The notes under the pieces were generated by a model. The model did not search any database. It saw nothing but the letters and a program-made list of their open reading frames with translations, and had not been told where the DNA came from. 64,000 nucleotides of DNA from Lewinellaceae bacterium. Its GTDB lineage: Bacteria; Bacteroidota; Bacteroidia; Chitinophagales; Saprospiraceae. The translations under genes were made by a program, and so were the position numbers. The DNA is taken from NCBI GenBank assembly GCA_020636005.1, contig JACJYR010000005.1, positions 62,001 through 126,000 of the forward strand, given 5' to 3'. Positions 23,924-32,805 of the stretch are shown here, one piece after another. Numbering within the stretch: position 1 is the stretch's first letter; every line of letters starts with the position of its first letter.

Positions 23924-25078
23924 CTACTTACTGGCTGAGGGGAAATGAACTTGGCATTTTTTGTAAACATCCATCACTTCACGAGCCATCTTCTTTTTGG
24001 AAAACTGCGGCAGCCGCTTGAAAGCATTGTCTGCAAGTTTTGTTTTCAGGCCCGGTTCACCAAGCACCTGCCGGACGTGCCCCGCCAGGATCGCAGCATC
24101 CCCCACCGGGGCCAGCAGGCTGCTGATACCATCTACCACTATTTCGGGCACGCCTCCGGCTGCGGTGGCCACGATGGGCACGCCGCACGCCATAGCTTCA
24201 AAAATGGCCCCGCCCAGGCCCTCTGTTTTGCTGGTAAAAAGCAGTACATCCACTTCGGGTAAAATCTGGGGGATGTCGTTGCGGAAGCCAGTAAAAACAA
24301 AATATTCTTCAAGGTTTTTCTGCCTGATAAAATGCCGGATGGCCTGCTCCTCCCCGCCATCGGCACCGATGACAAAAAACCAGGCTGGGAAACGCTCCCG
24401 GATTAATATTTCCGCAGTTTTCACAAATGTGAAGTAGTCTTTGTGGGGGGCGATAGCTGCTACGTTGGCCACTATATACCTGCCGTCAGGCACCTTGAAC
24501 TCCTTCCTCAAAATGCTGCCGGGAGCTTTGCTTTTTTGCAATCCCTTGCCTGTTTCATCCAGCCCGAACTTGCCCAGATCGATCCCGCTGTTTACAAGTT
24601 CCAGGATGGAAGGATCCTTTACTCCGGCGGCCACCATATCATAGATTACCTGGGAAATACAGATAAACCTCGCCACGGCCGGGTGGTTGTACTTCCATTT
24701 TGACAACCAGCCTTTGCCTATCGGAAAATCTACCCGGCGGTGAATGACAAGGGGTGCCTGGTTGCCAAATAAACTAGCGGCCAGCACGGCATAGGTGTGG
24801 CCATGCGAGTCGTGGGTATGCACGATGGTGGCGCCGGTGGCGATGCAGGCCTGCCGGATGCGCCAACCTGCCAACGGATTGAACGAAGTCCATTTTTGAT
24901 AAGTGAAAAAAGCGACCCCAGCTTGGCGGCACCATTTCTCCATTTCAGAGTCTTTCGCACATAGCACCCACTGGGGGACGCCCTGCAGCCGAAGCTCCTC
25001 CACCAGATAGGCCACCTGCTGTTCGCCGCCCCGCCACGACAGGGCCGAAGAGACATGAAGCACCCGCAATTCCTGCAT
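23924..25078 (-). CDS. Glycosyltransferase, GT4 family
   Basis: 384 residues from the Met at 25078 (MQELRVLHVSSALSWRGGEQ). The frame is open 30 codons further, but a promoter-like element lies in that extension, so the shorter start is preferred. It has the two-domain GT-B layout: an N-terminal donor-independent half with SSALSWRGGEQQVAYLV and IVHTHDSHGHTYAVL, and a C-terminal half with FTGFRNDIPQILPEVDVLLF and the nucleotide-sugar binding stretch SKTEGLGGAIFEAMACGVPI, where the E-x7-E pair is visible. GT4 enzymes are retaining transferases for lipopolysaccharide, capsule or glycolipid. It lies apart from the polysaccharide operon at 30002-38778, so its acceptor is unknown. Confidence 0.85.
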   Translation of the reverse strand: MQELRVLHVSSALSWRGGEQQVAYLVEELRLQGVPQWVLCAKDSEMEKWCRQAGVAFFTYQKWTSFNPLAGWRIRQACIATGATIVHTHDSHGHTYAVLAASLFGNQAPLVIHRRVDFPIGKGWLSKWKYNHPAVARFICISQVIYDMVAAGVKDPSILELVNSGIDLGKFGLDETGKGLQKSKAPGSILRKEFKVPDGRYIVANVAAIAPHKDYFTFVKTAEILIRERFPAWFFVIGADGGEEQAIRHFIRQKNLEEYFVFTGFRNDIPQILPEVDVLLFTSKTEGLGGAIFEAMACGVPIVATAAGGVPEIVVDGISSLLAPVGDAAILAGHVRQVLGEPGLKTKLADNAFKRLPQFSKKKMAREVMDVYKKCQVHFPSASK

Positions 25079-25118
25079 TTTTTTTTCCACGAAATTTTTT
25101 TTCAACTTTTTGGTAACG

Positions 25119-25126
25119 CAAAGATA
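25119..25126 (-). promoter_or_regulatory. -7 element TATCTTTG upstream of the glycosyltransferase
   Basis: Exact TAnnTTTG match about 40 bp upstream of the chosen ATG at 25078. The same octamer lies upstream of tRNA-Lys (49703-49710) and of the M43 protease (61312-61319). Confidence 0.45.
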
Positions 25127-25643
25127 GGCTTCCCGATAAACGGACGTATTTGACAATTTCACACCCAATTTCAGCCCACCGCTTTAGTTCGTAAGCCAAG
25201 CTTTTTCAGAAAGCAAATAGCGCTTCGAACATCCAATATTCTGAATATCCAATTTCAAAAAAGAGTAGCTGCCAGCTTATTTACCCAAAAAACAACCCCT
25301 GGATACCAAATGGATTTAACCACCAGAAAACCACTTTTATCTTTATCATCAGCGGTAGTTTGAAAATTATTTGATAGCTGTTAGGATTGGCGCACCACGC
25401 CCGCAACGGCCATCAACCGTTTTTCAAACCCGACCAAACAATTTTAGTAAGGATGAAAAAATAACTTCACCATTTTGATTTTGAAAACCCCAGCAATGGA
25501 GGTTTTTTTTAAGAAAAATAGTCATTTTATTTTTCCTTCGATCCTTAAACAATCTCAACCACTTTCCAACAACATTTTTCTTAAACAATGCGGCTTGCAG
25601 CCTGGCAAATGCCGGGAGCAGGAAGCACCAAAAAACCTTTTTT
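25127..25643. other. Intergenic region without a recognised gene
   Basis: AT-rich divergent spacer between the glycosyltransferase and the metalloprotease. No open frame with family character was found. It should contain the protease promoter, but no clear -7 match was found on the plus strand. Confidence 0.5.
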
Positions 25644-28600
25644 ATGAAACTGTTCAACTGTTTCCTTTCTACCCGTTTGCTAACCTTAGCAATCCTTTTT
25701 TCAACCCTTGCACTGGCCCAGGCCCAACAGCGGGAACCCCTGCAACAGGCGAAGAAAAGCAAGGCCACTACCCTTCCCTCCACCATTGTTTCACCGTTCA
25801 CCATTTCGCCCGACCGGGGCACGCACAGCAATATCGTTGAAGAGGCCACCTACCTCAACTTCGATGCGGCCATGCTCCAATCGGCCCTGAAAAACCAGCC
25901 CCGGGAAATCCTGTTCCGCATCCCGCAACAGAACGGCTCCAACATCGAGCTTTTGCTGGAACGGCAGGAAATACTGGCCCCCGATTTCAAAGTGACCAAT
26001 GAAAAAGGGGTGGAAATACCCTACCAGGCAGGCAATTACTACACCGGTCAGGTATTGGACAGGGGCTCCGACGGGGTCTCTTTCGCAGCCTTGAGCGTGA
26101 CAGGCGGGGAGGTGATGGCCATGATGAGCATCGAAGACAAGAACTTCGTGCTGGGGGCTATGAAGCCATCGGATGCCGGGCGCCATGCCACCAGTTATGT
26201 TTTTTACAACGATGAAAAACTGAAGGTGGCCAACCCCAACTATTGTGGGGCATCGATGGAAGAACACCTCAAAGGCAACGGCATGAACGTGAACGTGGCA
26301 GAAATGGCCGGTGCCAAGAACATCGTTAAGGTGCAGTTCGAGGCAGACTTCCGCACCTACCAGGACAACGGCAGCAGCGTCGCCAACGTGACCAATTTCG
26401 TGACGGGCCTGTTCAACATGGTCGCCACGATTTACCACAATGAAGGCATCACAGCGCAAATCTCGCAGGTGCTGGTCTGGACGGTGGCCGACCCCTACCC
26501 TATCAATGCTTCCAGCACTTCCGGCGATGTGCTCAACAAGTTCTACGCCCAGAAAAATGCCACCGGCATCAATGGCAACCTTGCGCACCTCATCTCCACC
26601 AAACCGGTCGGCCACGGCGGCATCGCCTGGATTGACGTGCTCTGCCATCCGACTATCGGCTACCATACGGCGTACAGCAACATTTCCAATACGTACAACA
26701 ACTTCCCGCTGTATTCCTGGACAATTGATGTGGTGACGCACGAAATGGGCCACAACCTCGGCTCGCCGCACACCCACGACTGCGTGTGGGGAGCAGGCGG
26801 CAACCAGGCCCTGGACAACTGCTTTGCCACGTCAGGTGGTTGCGCAGCAGGCCCTGCCCCGGTCAACGGCGGCACCATCATGAGCTACTGCCACCTGACC
26901 GCCGCCGGTAAAAACTTCAACCTCGGCTTCGGCACACAGCCCGGCAACCTCATCCGCAGCAAGGTGGCTGCCGCCTCCTGCCTGAGCAAGTCGTTCCTCG
27001 ACTGTGCCACTGCCCAAAACATCTATTGTGGCGTACCGGTGAACGGCACGACCATCGGCGGCGTGAACAACGTGACGACTTATGGTTGCAACAGTTGGGT
27101 GCAGTCCGGCCCGGAGAAGGTGTACATTTTGCAAACCACCGAAACCACGACCATCACGGCCACCTTATCCAACCTGACGGCTGACCTGGACGTGATCATC
27201 CTCGACGCCTGCAGCGAAAGCAACTGCCTGGCAGAAGGCAACAATTCCGCTACCGTGGCCAATGCCACCCCCGGCATGTACTTCATCGTTGTGGATGGCT
27301 TCAACGGGGCCAAAGGCGACTTTACCCTGTCGGTCAATTGCAGCGGGTACTGCTTCACCACCGGCCTGACCAACTACGAATTCATCAACCGGGTGCAACT
27401 GGGCACCATTGACAACCTCTCCGGCAACAACTACGGCTATGCTGATTTCACCAACATCGGTACGCCCCTCCACCGTGGCGGTTCGGTGGATTTCACCCTG
27501 ACGCCCGGCTTCATTACCGGCTCCTGGAGCGAGTACTGGAGGATTTGGATTGACATCAACAAGGACGACGACTTCAACGACCCGGGCGAATTGGTTTACT
27601 CCAGCCCGTCCGGCTCCTCTACCGCTACGACCGGTACGCTGAACATCCCCGCCAATGCCGCGCTTGGCAAAACGAGGATGCGGGTGGCCATGCGGTTTGG
27701 CTCGTTGCCAACGGCCTGCGGCACCTTCTCCGGCGAAGTGGAAGATTACACCGTTGACATACAGCCCTACTGCCCCTCGCTCGGCAACACAAAGTACGAG
27801 TATGTGCAGGCAGTCGGCCTGAACGGGGCCATGAACGTGTCCGGCAACAATGGGGGCTATGCGGATTTCACGACCAGCTTAGGCCCACTCGATATCCTGA
27901 AGGGCGACAGCAACGAGATTTACCTGCGCCCCGGCTTCAATGGTTCGGCTTATGGCGAAAACTGGAAGGTGTGGATTGACATGAACCAGGATTTCAACTT
28001 CGATGCTTCCGAACTGGTCTTTGCCACCACCTCGCCGAGCAGCACTCCAGTCACGGGCAGCTTCATCGTTCCCTGGAGCGCATTTACAGGAGAAGCACGG
28101 ATGCGGGTCACGATGTTCTTTGGCAACGATCCATCGAGCTGTAGTTTTTCTTTCTATGGTGAAACAGAAGATTACCTGGTCAACCTCGTGCCTTTCTGTT
28201 CCTCAAAAGGCAACTCGAAATACGAATTTATCCAAACAGTCGGCATCGGCAGCCTGCTCAACGAATCCGGCAACGACGGTGGCTATGCCGACTTCACCGA
28301 CCTGCCGGCTACCGTGACCGCAGGCCAGCCTACCGGTATCGTACTGGTACCTGGTTTCAACAATGAAACAGCCTACTATGAATACTGGAGGGTATGGGTG
28401 GACCTGAACGGCGACCAGTTGTTTGACGACACGGAGCAGATATTTGAAGGCGGCCCCAGCAAGGGATTGGTTTTCGGTGCATTCGCCCTCCCAGATACCT
28501 TGCCTTCCGGAAAATACGGTTGCCGGGTGTCCATGCGCTATGGCGGCTTCCCGGCCCCGTGCGGTGAAATCGGCTACGGCGAAGTGGAAGACTACCGCCT

Positions 28601-28931
28601 GGAAGTGAAATCAGGCATTGGCGGGCAGGAACTAACCGGCCCTGAAAGCCGCAGCGACAATGGCCTCAGCTTCAACCTCGCCGGAACGGAAACGGGCAGT
28701 TTTAACCTCTTCCCGAACCCTGCCAAAAACCTGGTGAACATCGCCTGGATGAACATGGAACCCGTGGCAGGCCACATCGTGAGCATAACTGGGCAGGTGC
28801 TGTTCTCCTTCGACGACAGCAATGTGCCCAATAAACTGAACATCAGCGAATTGCCCGCCGGCATGTATATGCTGCAAGTGGTGACGGGCGACAAAAAGGT
28901 CGTGTCCCAGCGGTTTGTAAAAGTGGATTAA
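25644..28931 (+). CDS. Secreted zinc metalloprotease with PPC, three GEVED domains and T9SS tail
   Basis: 1095 residues. A signal peptide (to about residue 28, ending ALAQA) is followed by a propeptide-like region and a reprolysin-type metalloprotease domain: HEMGHNLGSPHTHDCVW at about residue 366 supplies the three zinc His, and GTIMSYCH is the Met-turn. A PPC-like beta domain follows (about 485-575, ending FIVVDGFNGAKGDFTLSV). Then come three GEVED repeats (about 569-706, 708-850, 851-988), each ending in GEVEDY or GETEDY and carrying an acidic DINKDDDFND-type calcium motif. A type A T9SS tail closes the protein (FNLFPNPAKNLVNIAW to VSQRFVKVD). It is exported across the outer membrane and probably digests proteins outside the cell. 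It ends at a strong terminator. Confidence 0.93.
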   Translation: MKLFNCFLSTRLLTLAILFSTLALAQAQQREPLQQAKKSKATTLPSTIVSPFTISPDRGTHSNIVEEATYLNFDAAMLQSALKNQPREILFRIPQQNGSNIELLLERQEILAPDFKVTNEKGVEIPYQAGNYYTGQVLDRGSDGVSFAALSVTGGEVMAMMSIEDKNFVLGAMKPSDAGRHATSYVFYNDEKLKVANPNYCGASMEEHLKGNGMNVNVAEMAGAKNIVKVQFEADFRTYQDNGSSVANVTNFVTGLFNMVATIYHNEGITAQISQVLVWTVADPYPINASSTSGDVLNKFYAQKNATGINGNLAHLISTKPVGHGGIAWIDVLCHPTIGYHTAYSNISNTYNNFPLYSWTIDVVTHEMGHNLGSPHTHDCVWGAGGNQALDNCFATSGGCAAGPAPVNGGTIMSYCHLTAAGKNFNLGFGTQPGNLIRSKVAAASCLSKSFLDCATAQNIYCGVPVNGTTIGGVNNVTTYGCNSWVQSGPEKVYILQTTETTTITATLSNLTADLDVIILDACSESNCLAEGNNSATVANATPGMYFIVVDGFNGAKGDFTLSVNCSGYCFTTGLTNYEFINRVQLGTIDNLSGNNYGYADFTNIGTPLHRGGSVDFTLTPGFITGSWSEYWRIWIDINKDDDFNDPGELVYSSPSGSSTATTGTLNIPANAALGKTRMRVAMRFGSLPTACGTFSGEVEDYTVDIQPYCPSLGNTKYEYVQAVGLNGAMNVSGNNGGYADFTTSLGPLDILKGDSNEIYLRPGFNGSAYGENWKVWIDMNQDFNFDASELVFATTSPSSTPVTGSFIVPWSAFTGEARMRVTMFFGNDPSSCSFSFYGETEDYLVNLVPFCSSKGNSKYEFIQTVGIGSLLNESGNDGGYADFTDLPATVTAGQPTGIVLVPGFNNETAYYEYWRVWVDLNGDQLFDDTEQIFEGGPSKGLVFGAFALPDTLPSGKYGCRVSMRYGGFPAPCGEIGYGEVEDYRLEVKSGIGGQELTGPESRSDNGLSFNLAGTETGSFNLFPNPAKNLVNIAWMNMEPVAGHIVSITGQVLFSFDDSNVPNKLNISELPAGMYMLQVVTGDKKVVSQRFVKVD

Positions 28932-29006
28932 AAAGGAAGGATGGGAATATTCAATTGCTACAAGGTAAAGTGGACCTGAAATAGTGGTCTGGTTTCTTCT
29001 TGACTT

Positions 29007-29037
29007 GCCCGCCGGAGCTTTCCGGCGGGCTTTTTTT
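29007..29037 (+). terminator. Rho-independent terminator of the GEVED protease
   Basis: GCCCGCCGGA (29007-29016) pairs perfectly with TCCGGCGGGC (29021-29030) around a GCTT loop, followed by seven T. Confidence 0.9.
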
Positions 29038-29110
29038 GTCCTAAGTTATTGATTTTGTCAGGCTTGCATTACTTGATGAACTTGGCTTCCTTTGTATTAA
29101 ATATGACTAA

Positions 29111-29947
29111 ATGACTTTCTTTAAGGTTCTGCTCCACCTGATAATTTTTGCCGTACTGACCTTATTCACCCAGATTGGTGGTATTGTTTGGCTCATCTGC
29201 CTGCCATTGTTCCACAAGATCAATAATTTATTCCATTCCCGTTCATTGTGTTTTTTAGCCAAAACAGGGGTGTTCACTGGCCTTTACCTCTTGACAACTA
29301 TGTTGGTTGTGCCGCCTTTGGCGAAATGGCAGTGTGGCAGGGTGCCTTTGCCTGTTTGGAATAACTCACACCTCAGGCCACACAATGTCTTTTACTACTG
29401 TATTTTAAACCACCATTATGTCAAACCCGCATTGAAAGCCGCTGCGGAAAATGTGGCAGAAAAAATGGCAGCAAAATATCCAGACGCTGTCATTTGTTAC
29501 CTGGACGCCAACTTCCCATTTTTTGACGGTTATCCATTGGAACCACATTTCAGCCACCGGGATGGCAAGAAACTCGACGTTGCGCTACATTGGAAAGAAA
29601 CAGTGAGAGCTAAACCTATTTTTGGAACCCCTTCAAGGTTGGGTTACGGTGCGAGCGAAGAGCCTAAAACCGGTGAAATAGATTTTGACGATCAATGTAA
29701 AAAGCAGGGCAATTGGTACAGAAATCTGGAAAGGGATTACCTCGGCCGTTTTGACAAAGAAAAATACAGCTTTGATGAAGAGCGGACAAGGGACATGATC
29801 CGCCTTTTTGCAGAGGAAAAAACGGTAGGGAAAATTTTACTGGAGCCGCATTTGAAAAATAGATTAGGCCTTGGCAAGTTCGAAAAAATTAGATTTCAAG
29901 GCTGCAAAGCTGCAAGGCATGATGATCATATTCATGTCCAACTTTGA
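29111..29947 (+). CDS. Membrane-anchored MepA-like (LAS-type) peptidase candidate
   Basis: 278 residues. Two hydrophobic segments at the N-terminus (LLHLIIFAVLTLFTQIGGIV to about 36 and VFTGLYLLTTMLVVPPLA at about 57-75) are followed by a soluble domain. The soluble part has the LAS metallopeptidase signature: HFSHRDGKKLDVALHW (His and Asp ligands, about residue 151) and, at the very end, ARHDDHIHVQL, the HxH motif. MepA, a penicillin-insensitive murein endopeptidase, has the same order and the same closing motif. I infer a peptidoglycan amidase or endopeptidase tethered to the inner membrane. Overall similarity is low, so a related amidase activity is possible. Confidence 0.55.
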   Translation: MTFFKVLLHLIIFAVLTLFTQIGGIVWLICLPLFHKINNLFHSRSLCFLAKTGVFTGLYLLTTMLVVPPLAKWQCGRVPLPVWNNSHLRPHNVFYYCILNHHYVKPALKAAAENVAEKMAAKYPDAVICYLDANFPFFDGYPLEPHFSHRDGKKLDVALHWKETVRAKPIFGTPSRLGYGASEEPKTGEIDFDDQCKKQGNWYRNLERDYLGRFDKEKYSFDEERTRDMIRLFAEEKTVGKILLEPHLKNRLGLGKFEKIRFQGCKAARHDDHIHVQL

Positions 29948-30001
29948 TTCATTTACCACTTTCACCTCATCAACTTCTGCTTTTTCTACTCCAAAGACGG
30001 T

Positions 30002-31480
30002 TTAAAGCGCCTGTATCTTCTGAAAGTTGGGATCAAAATCCTTTAACCTCACAATCATAGCCAGCATCACATAAAACACAATACTGGTAGGCAGCAAAGT
30101 GATGGCCTCCTGGGGATAGCTCGCCAGCGCCAGCAAAAACACCGTTATCGTAAAGCCCAGGTACATGGTTTTGATGGTCGGGTCTTTTACCCTGAAATAA
30201 TAGTAAATGCTCGTTTTCATGGCCACAAAGAGCAGGCTCATATACAGTATCAAACCAATCCAGCCCGTCTCCACGGCAAGGCGCACATAGAGGCTGTCGT
30301 GTGCGAAACTGGCCAGCCAGCTATCCGGCGTAAACCTTTTCCCCCAGTAGCCCGTGCTGCCCAGCCCTGCCCCAACGGGGTGGCTGTGGATGTAGGGCTG
30401 CACCCTTTCCTGGTTTTTCATCCGTACTTCGATGGTATCGCTGCTCTCGCCCCGGAAGGCCGACTGGATGCGCCAGATCACTGCACTGTTGGTGGACTTC
30501 AACACCATCACCGTACCCAGCATGAAGAAGACGATACAGGCCAGGATGGTTTCCCGCTTAAACGTGAGCACCATGAAAAAAACAATGCCCATGGGAAGCA
30601 TGACGAAGGGCGTCCTCGACCCGGCGTAGGCCATGCCCATCAGCATAGAGATGCCTGAAATAACCAGTGCTATTCTTTTCCAGATTTTGAAAGGCCCGCT
30701 GGCCAGCAGGAGGCAGAACACGCTCATGTAGCCCATCAGGATGCCAAAGGTGGTCGGGTCGGAAAAGAGTGAAAACACCCGCATCCGGTCCCATTGGAAA
30801 ATGAGCATGAAGCGCTCTTCGTCGGCATGTAGCCAGGTAATTTCGGCATTGCTGAAACCAATGAATTCCTGTTTAAGGGAATAGAGTGCCGAGAAGAAGG
30901 CCAGGCCCAGGATGACTTTCACCGTGGTGAAAATGCGCCGTTTTGAATCAAGGGCATAGGCTGCCACGAAGTAGATAGCCAGCAGCAGCGCTACCGTGCG
31001 CACGGTATAGACCCAGGCTAGTTTTGAGCCTGCCCAGGGGTTGAGCACTTCCAGCAGGTTGTAGTAGATCCAGGCCAGGATGAAAATGCTGATGGGGCTT
31101 TTCGCAAAACTGAAGTCCTTCTCTTTTATCAGGCGCACCAGGAGGCCGACCAGCATGAGCACCATCAGGCCATCGAGCGCCGTGCCGATTGGGGCATTGG
31201 TGTATTTGGCCGCCAGGCCCAGGAAGAAACCTGCCACCAGCATCACATTGATACCCAAAAAAAGATTGGCAAAACAAGCTACCACGACGGGTATGCCCAC
31301 CATCCCCCCCACTATCAGCATTGCTACTTTCAACGGCAGCATGGAAAGTACCCAGGACAGCCCAACCGCTCCGAATATGGCCATGCCGTAACCCAGGGGG
31401 TTGTTGAGCTTTTGGTGGATTACCTGGCGCACCAGCCAATCTTTTAAACCAGCGATTTGGATTGTGTTTTGAAAAGCCAT
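30002..31480 (-). CDS. O-antigen ligase/polymerase family membrane protein
   Basis: 492 residues with about eleven hydrophobic segments. A large periplasmic loop in the second half contains ERVQPYIHSHPVGAGLGSTG and SFAHDSLYVRLAVETGWIG, the conserved Wzy_C region with its His. Such proteins polymerise repeat units (Wzy) or ligate glycans to lipid A (WaaL) or to proteins. It is the last gene of the minus-strand polysaccharide operon, which also encodes a flippase and a Wzz-like protein, so a Wzy polymerase role is more likely here. It starts about 220 bp after the small membrane-protein gene. Confidence 0.85.
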   Translation of the reverse strand: MAFQNTIQIAGLKDWLVRQVIHQKLNNPLGYGMAIFGAVGLSWVLSMLPLKVAMLIVGGMVGIPVVVACFANLFLGINVMLVAGFFLGLAAKYTNAPIGTALDGLMVLMLVGLLVRLIKEKDFSFAKSPISIFILAWIYYNLLEVLNPWAGSKLAWVYTVRTVALLLAIYFVAAYALDSKRRIFTTVKVILGLAFFSALYSLKQEFIGFSNAEITWLHADEERFMLIFQWDRMRVFSLFSDPTTFGILMGYMSVFCLLLASGPFKIWKRIALVISGISMLMGMAYAGSRTPFVMLPMGIVFFMVLTFKRETILACIVFFMLGTVMVLKSTNSAVIWRIQSAFRGESSDTIEVRMKNQERVQPYIHSHPVGAGLGSTGYWGKRFTPDSWLASFAHDSLYVRLAVETGWIGLILYMSLLFVAMKTSIYYYFRVKDPTIKTMYLGFTITVFLLALASYPQEAITLLPTSIVFYVMLAMIVRLKDFDPNFQKIQAL

Positions 31481-31697
31481 TTTCTCATAGACTGCGGGTG
31501 TTTAGAAGTAGGGAGGGAGGATTGGGAAGCGAGGCCTTGCAGAACTTGAAATTAATGCCGAGCCTGTTATCACTTCTCCCATCTCATATCCTTGCTTCTA
31601 AAAAAGAATGGGAACCAGCTCGTCCCGAATTGGAAAAGCCAGGTTCCCGATTCCTAACCCATTCAAATATTTCTTCGGAGGGGCCTCTGTATTCTGT

Positions 31698-31823
31698 TTA
31701 CAAAAACATCACTTTCAGGAAGCAGGCCAGCAGCAGCATGAAGCACATGCCGACTGCCGCAAACTCCAGGAATCTTTCCTTTTGCGAAAGCTCTATTTCG
31801 CCGTTTTCGTTTCTTTCTTTCAT
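31698..31823 (-). CDS. 41-residue single-pass membrane protein
   Basis: Starts MKERNENGEIELSQKERFLE and has one hydrophobic helix at the C-terminus (FAAVGMCFMLLLACFLKVMF). The ATG is 7 bp after the oxygenase gene stop, so it is co-transcribed within the polysaccharide operon. Small proteins of this kind often regulate or stabilise a larger membrane partner; the likely partner is the polymerase encoded next. No family recognised. Downstream, 31481-31697 has no further gene. Confidence 0.5.
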   Translation of the reverse strand: MKERNENGEIELSQKERFLEFAAVGMCFMLLLACFLKVMFL

Positions 31824-31830
31824 AGCAAAT

Positions 31831-32706
31831 TTATTTGACCACTTTTTTAGCGGTCTTGGTCAAAATAGGTGGCAGAAGGTCTTTTACCAAATCCTTCATG
31901 GCCTGTTTGGTATTGAATTTTTTCATTTGTGCGTCCACCTCGTCGCCTTTACGGGCCTTGAAAAGTGTGGTATGATCTTCCAATCCATGGTTGATTTCAT
32001 GGGCAGGGCGTCCATTGGTGTAATAGTACAAGGCCAATGATTTCCGGCTCCGGTCAGGGGGGCAGGTCAGCGGGTTGGGCAGGCCGTGATAGGAAAAATC
32101 GGAGGTGGTGAACATGGCCATGGTGTTGAAGGCGGGCAATATTTTTTTCACGCAGCGGGTCATGTCCCTGTCCCACAGTTCAAAATGGCCGCCATAGTCG
32201 TCCATCCAATCTTTGTTCAGGTAAACCAGCACGTTCAGCCTTCGGTCGAGGCCGGTCTGGCGGTGTTTGTTAAAATCGGCATGTATTTTCAGGAAACCTC
32301 CCGGCTTGGTCTGGTGAAAGCCGCCGCCCTCAAAGTAGGGGTCGGGCATAAGGGTTTCGTCGATGCCCGTCAGTTCCTGGAGGAAGAGGAGGAACGGTTC
32401 CGAATTGAGGAAGTGGGCAAATGCTTTGGCCACCGGCCCGAAGCGGCGCTCCCCACGGGAGGCCAGTTTTATTTCATTGGGTGTTTGGTACCGGATGTCT
32501 TCCTTGCTCTCCAGGTTGGGGAATTCGTCGAGGATGGCGTCGAGCACATCCGGGTTGAAAAAATTTTCGAAAGCGATATTGGGAAAGGGATCCCCCTGTT
32601 GATAGGCCTGTTTGTACTCCCTAGCGATGGCCTGCAGATCCCTGTATCTTTCATTCAGGTAATATTTGGTATCGGGCAGGCTGATTGTGTTGGGCGTTGC
32701 AGTCAT
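31831..32706 (-). CDS. 2-oxoglutarate/Fe(II)-dependent oxygenase
   Basis: 291 residues from the Met at 32706 (MTATPNTISLPDTKYYL). The double-stranded beta-helix core carries the iron triad: HADFNKHRQTG gives HxD and SDFSYHGLPNPL the distal His; RSRKSLALYYYTNG provides the Arg that binds 2-oxoglutarate. The family (SM-20/prolyl hydroxylase-like) hydroxylates proteins, sugars or small molecules. Its place between a glycosyltransferase and the membrane genes suggests hydroxylation of a glycan or lipid-linked intermediate; that is inference from context. Confidence 0.85.
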   Translation of the reverse strand: MTATPNTISLPDTKYYLNERYRDLQAIAREYKQAYQQGDPFPNIAFENFFNPDVLDAILDEFPNLESKEDIRYQTPNEIKLASRGERRFGPVAKAFAHFLNSEPFLLFLQELTGIDETLMPDPYFEGGGFHQTKPGGFLKIHADFNKHRQTGLDRRLNVLVYLNKDWMDDYGGHFELWDRDMTRCVKKILPAFNTMAMFTTSDFSYHGLPNPLTCPPDRSRKSLALYYYTNGRPAHEINHGLEDHTTLFKARKGDEVDAQMKKFNTKQAMKDLVKDLLPPILTKTAKKVVK

Positions 32707-32805
32707 AATGTTTGTTTTGGTTAATAACGCACCGGCTTTCACGTCCTCAAACGGTTGTACCGGGCTGTATTGTTCAAATGGAAAGTGTGTACTTAATTTA
32801 TGCTT

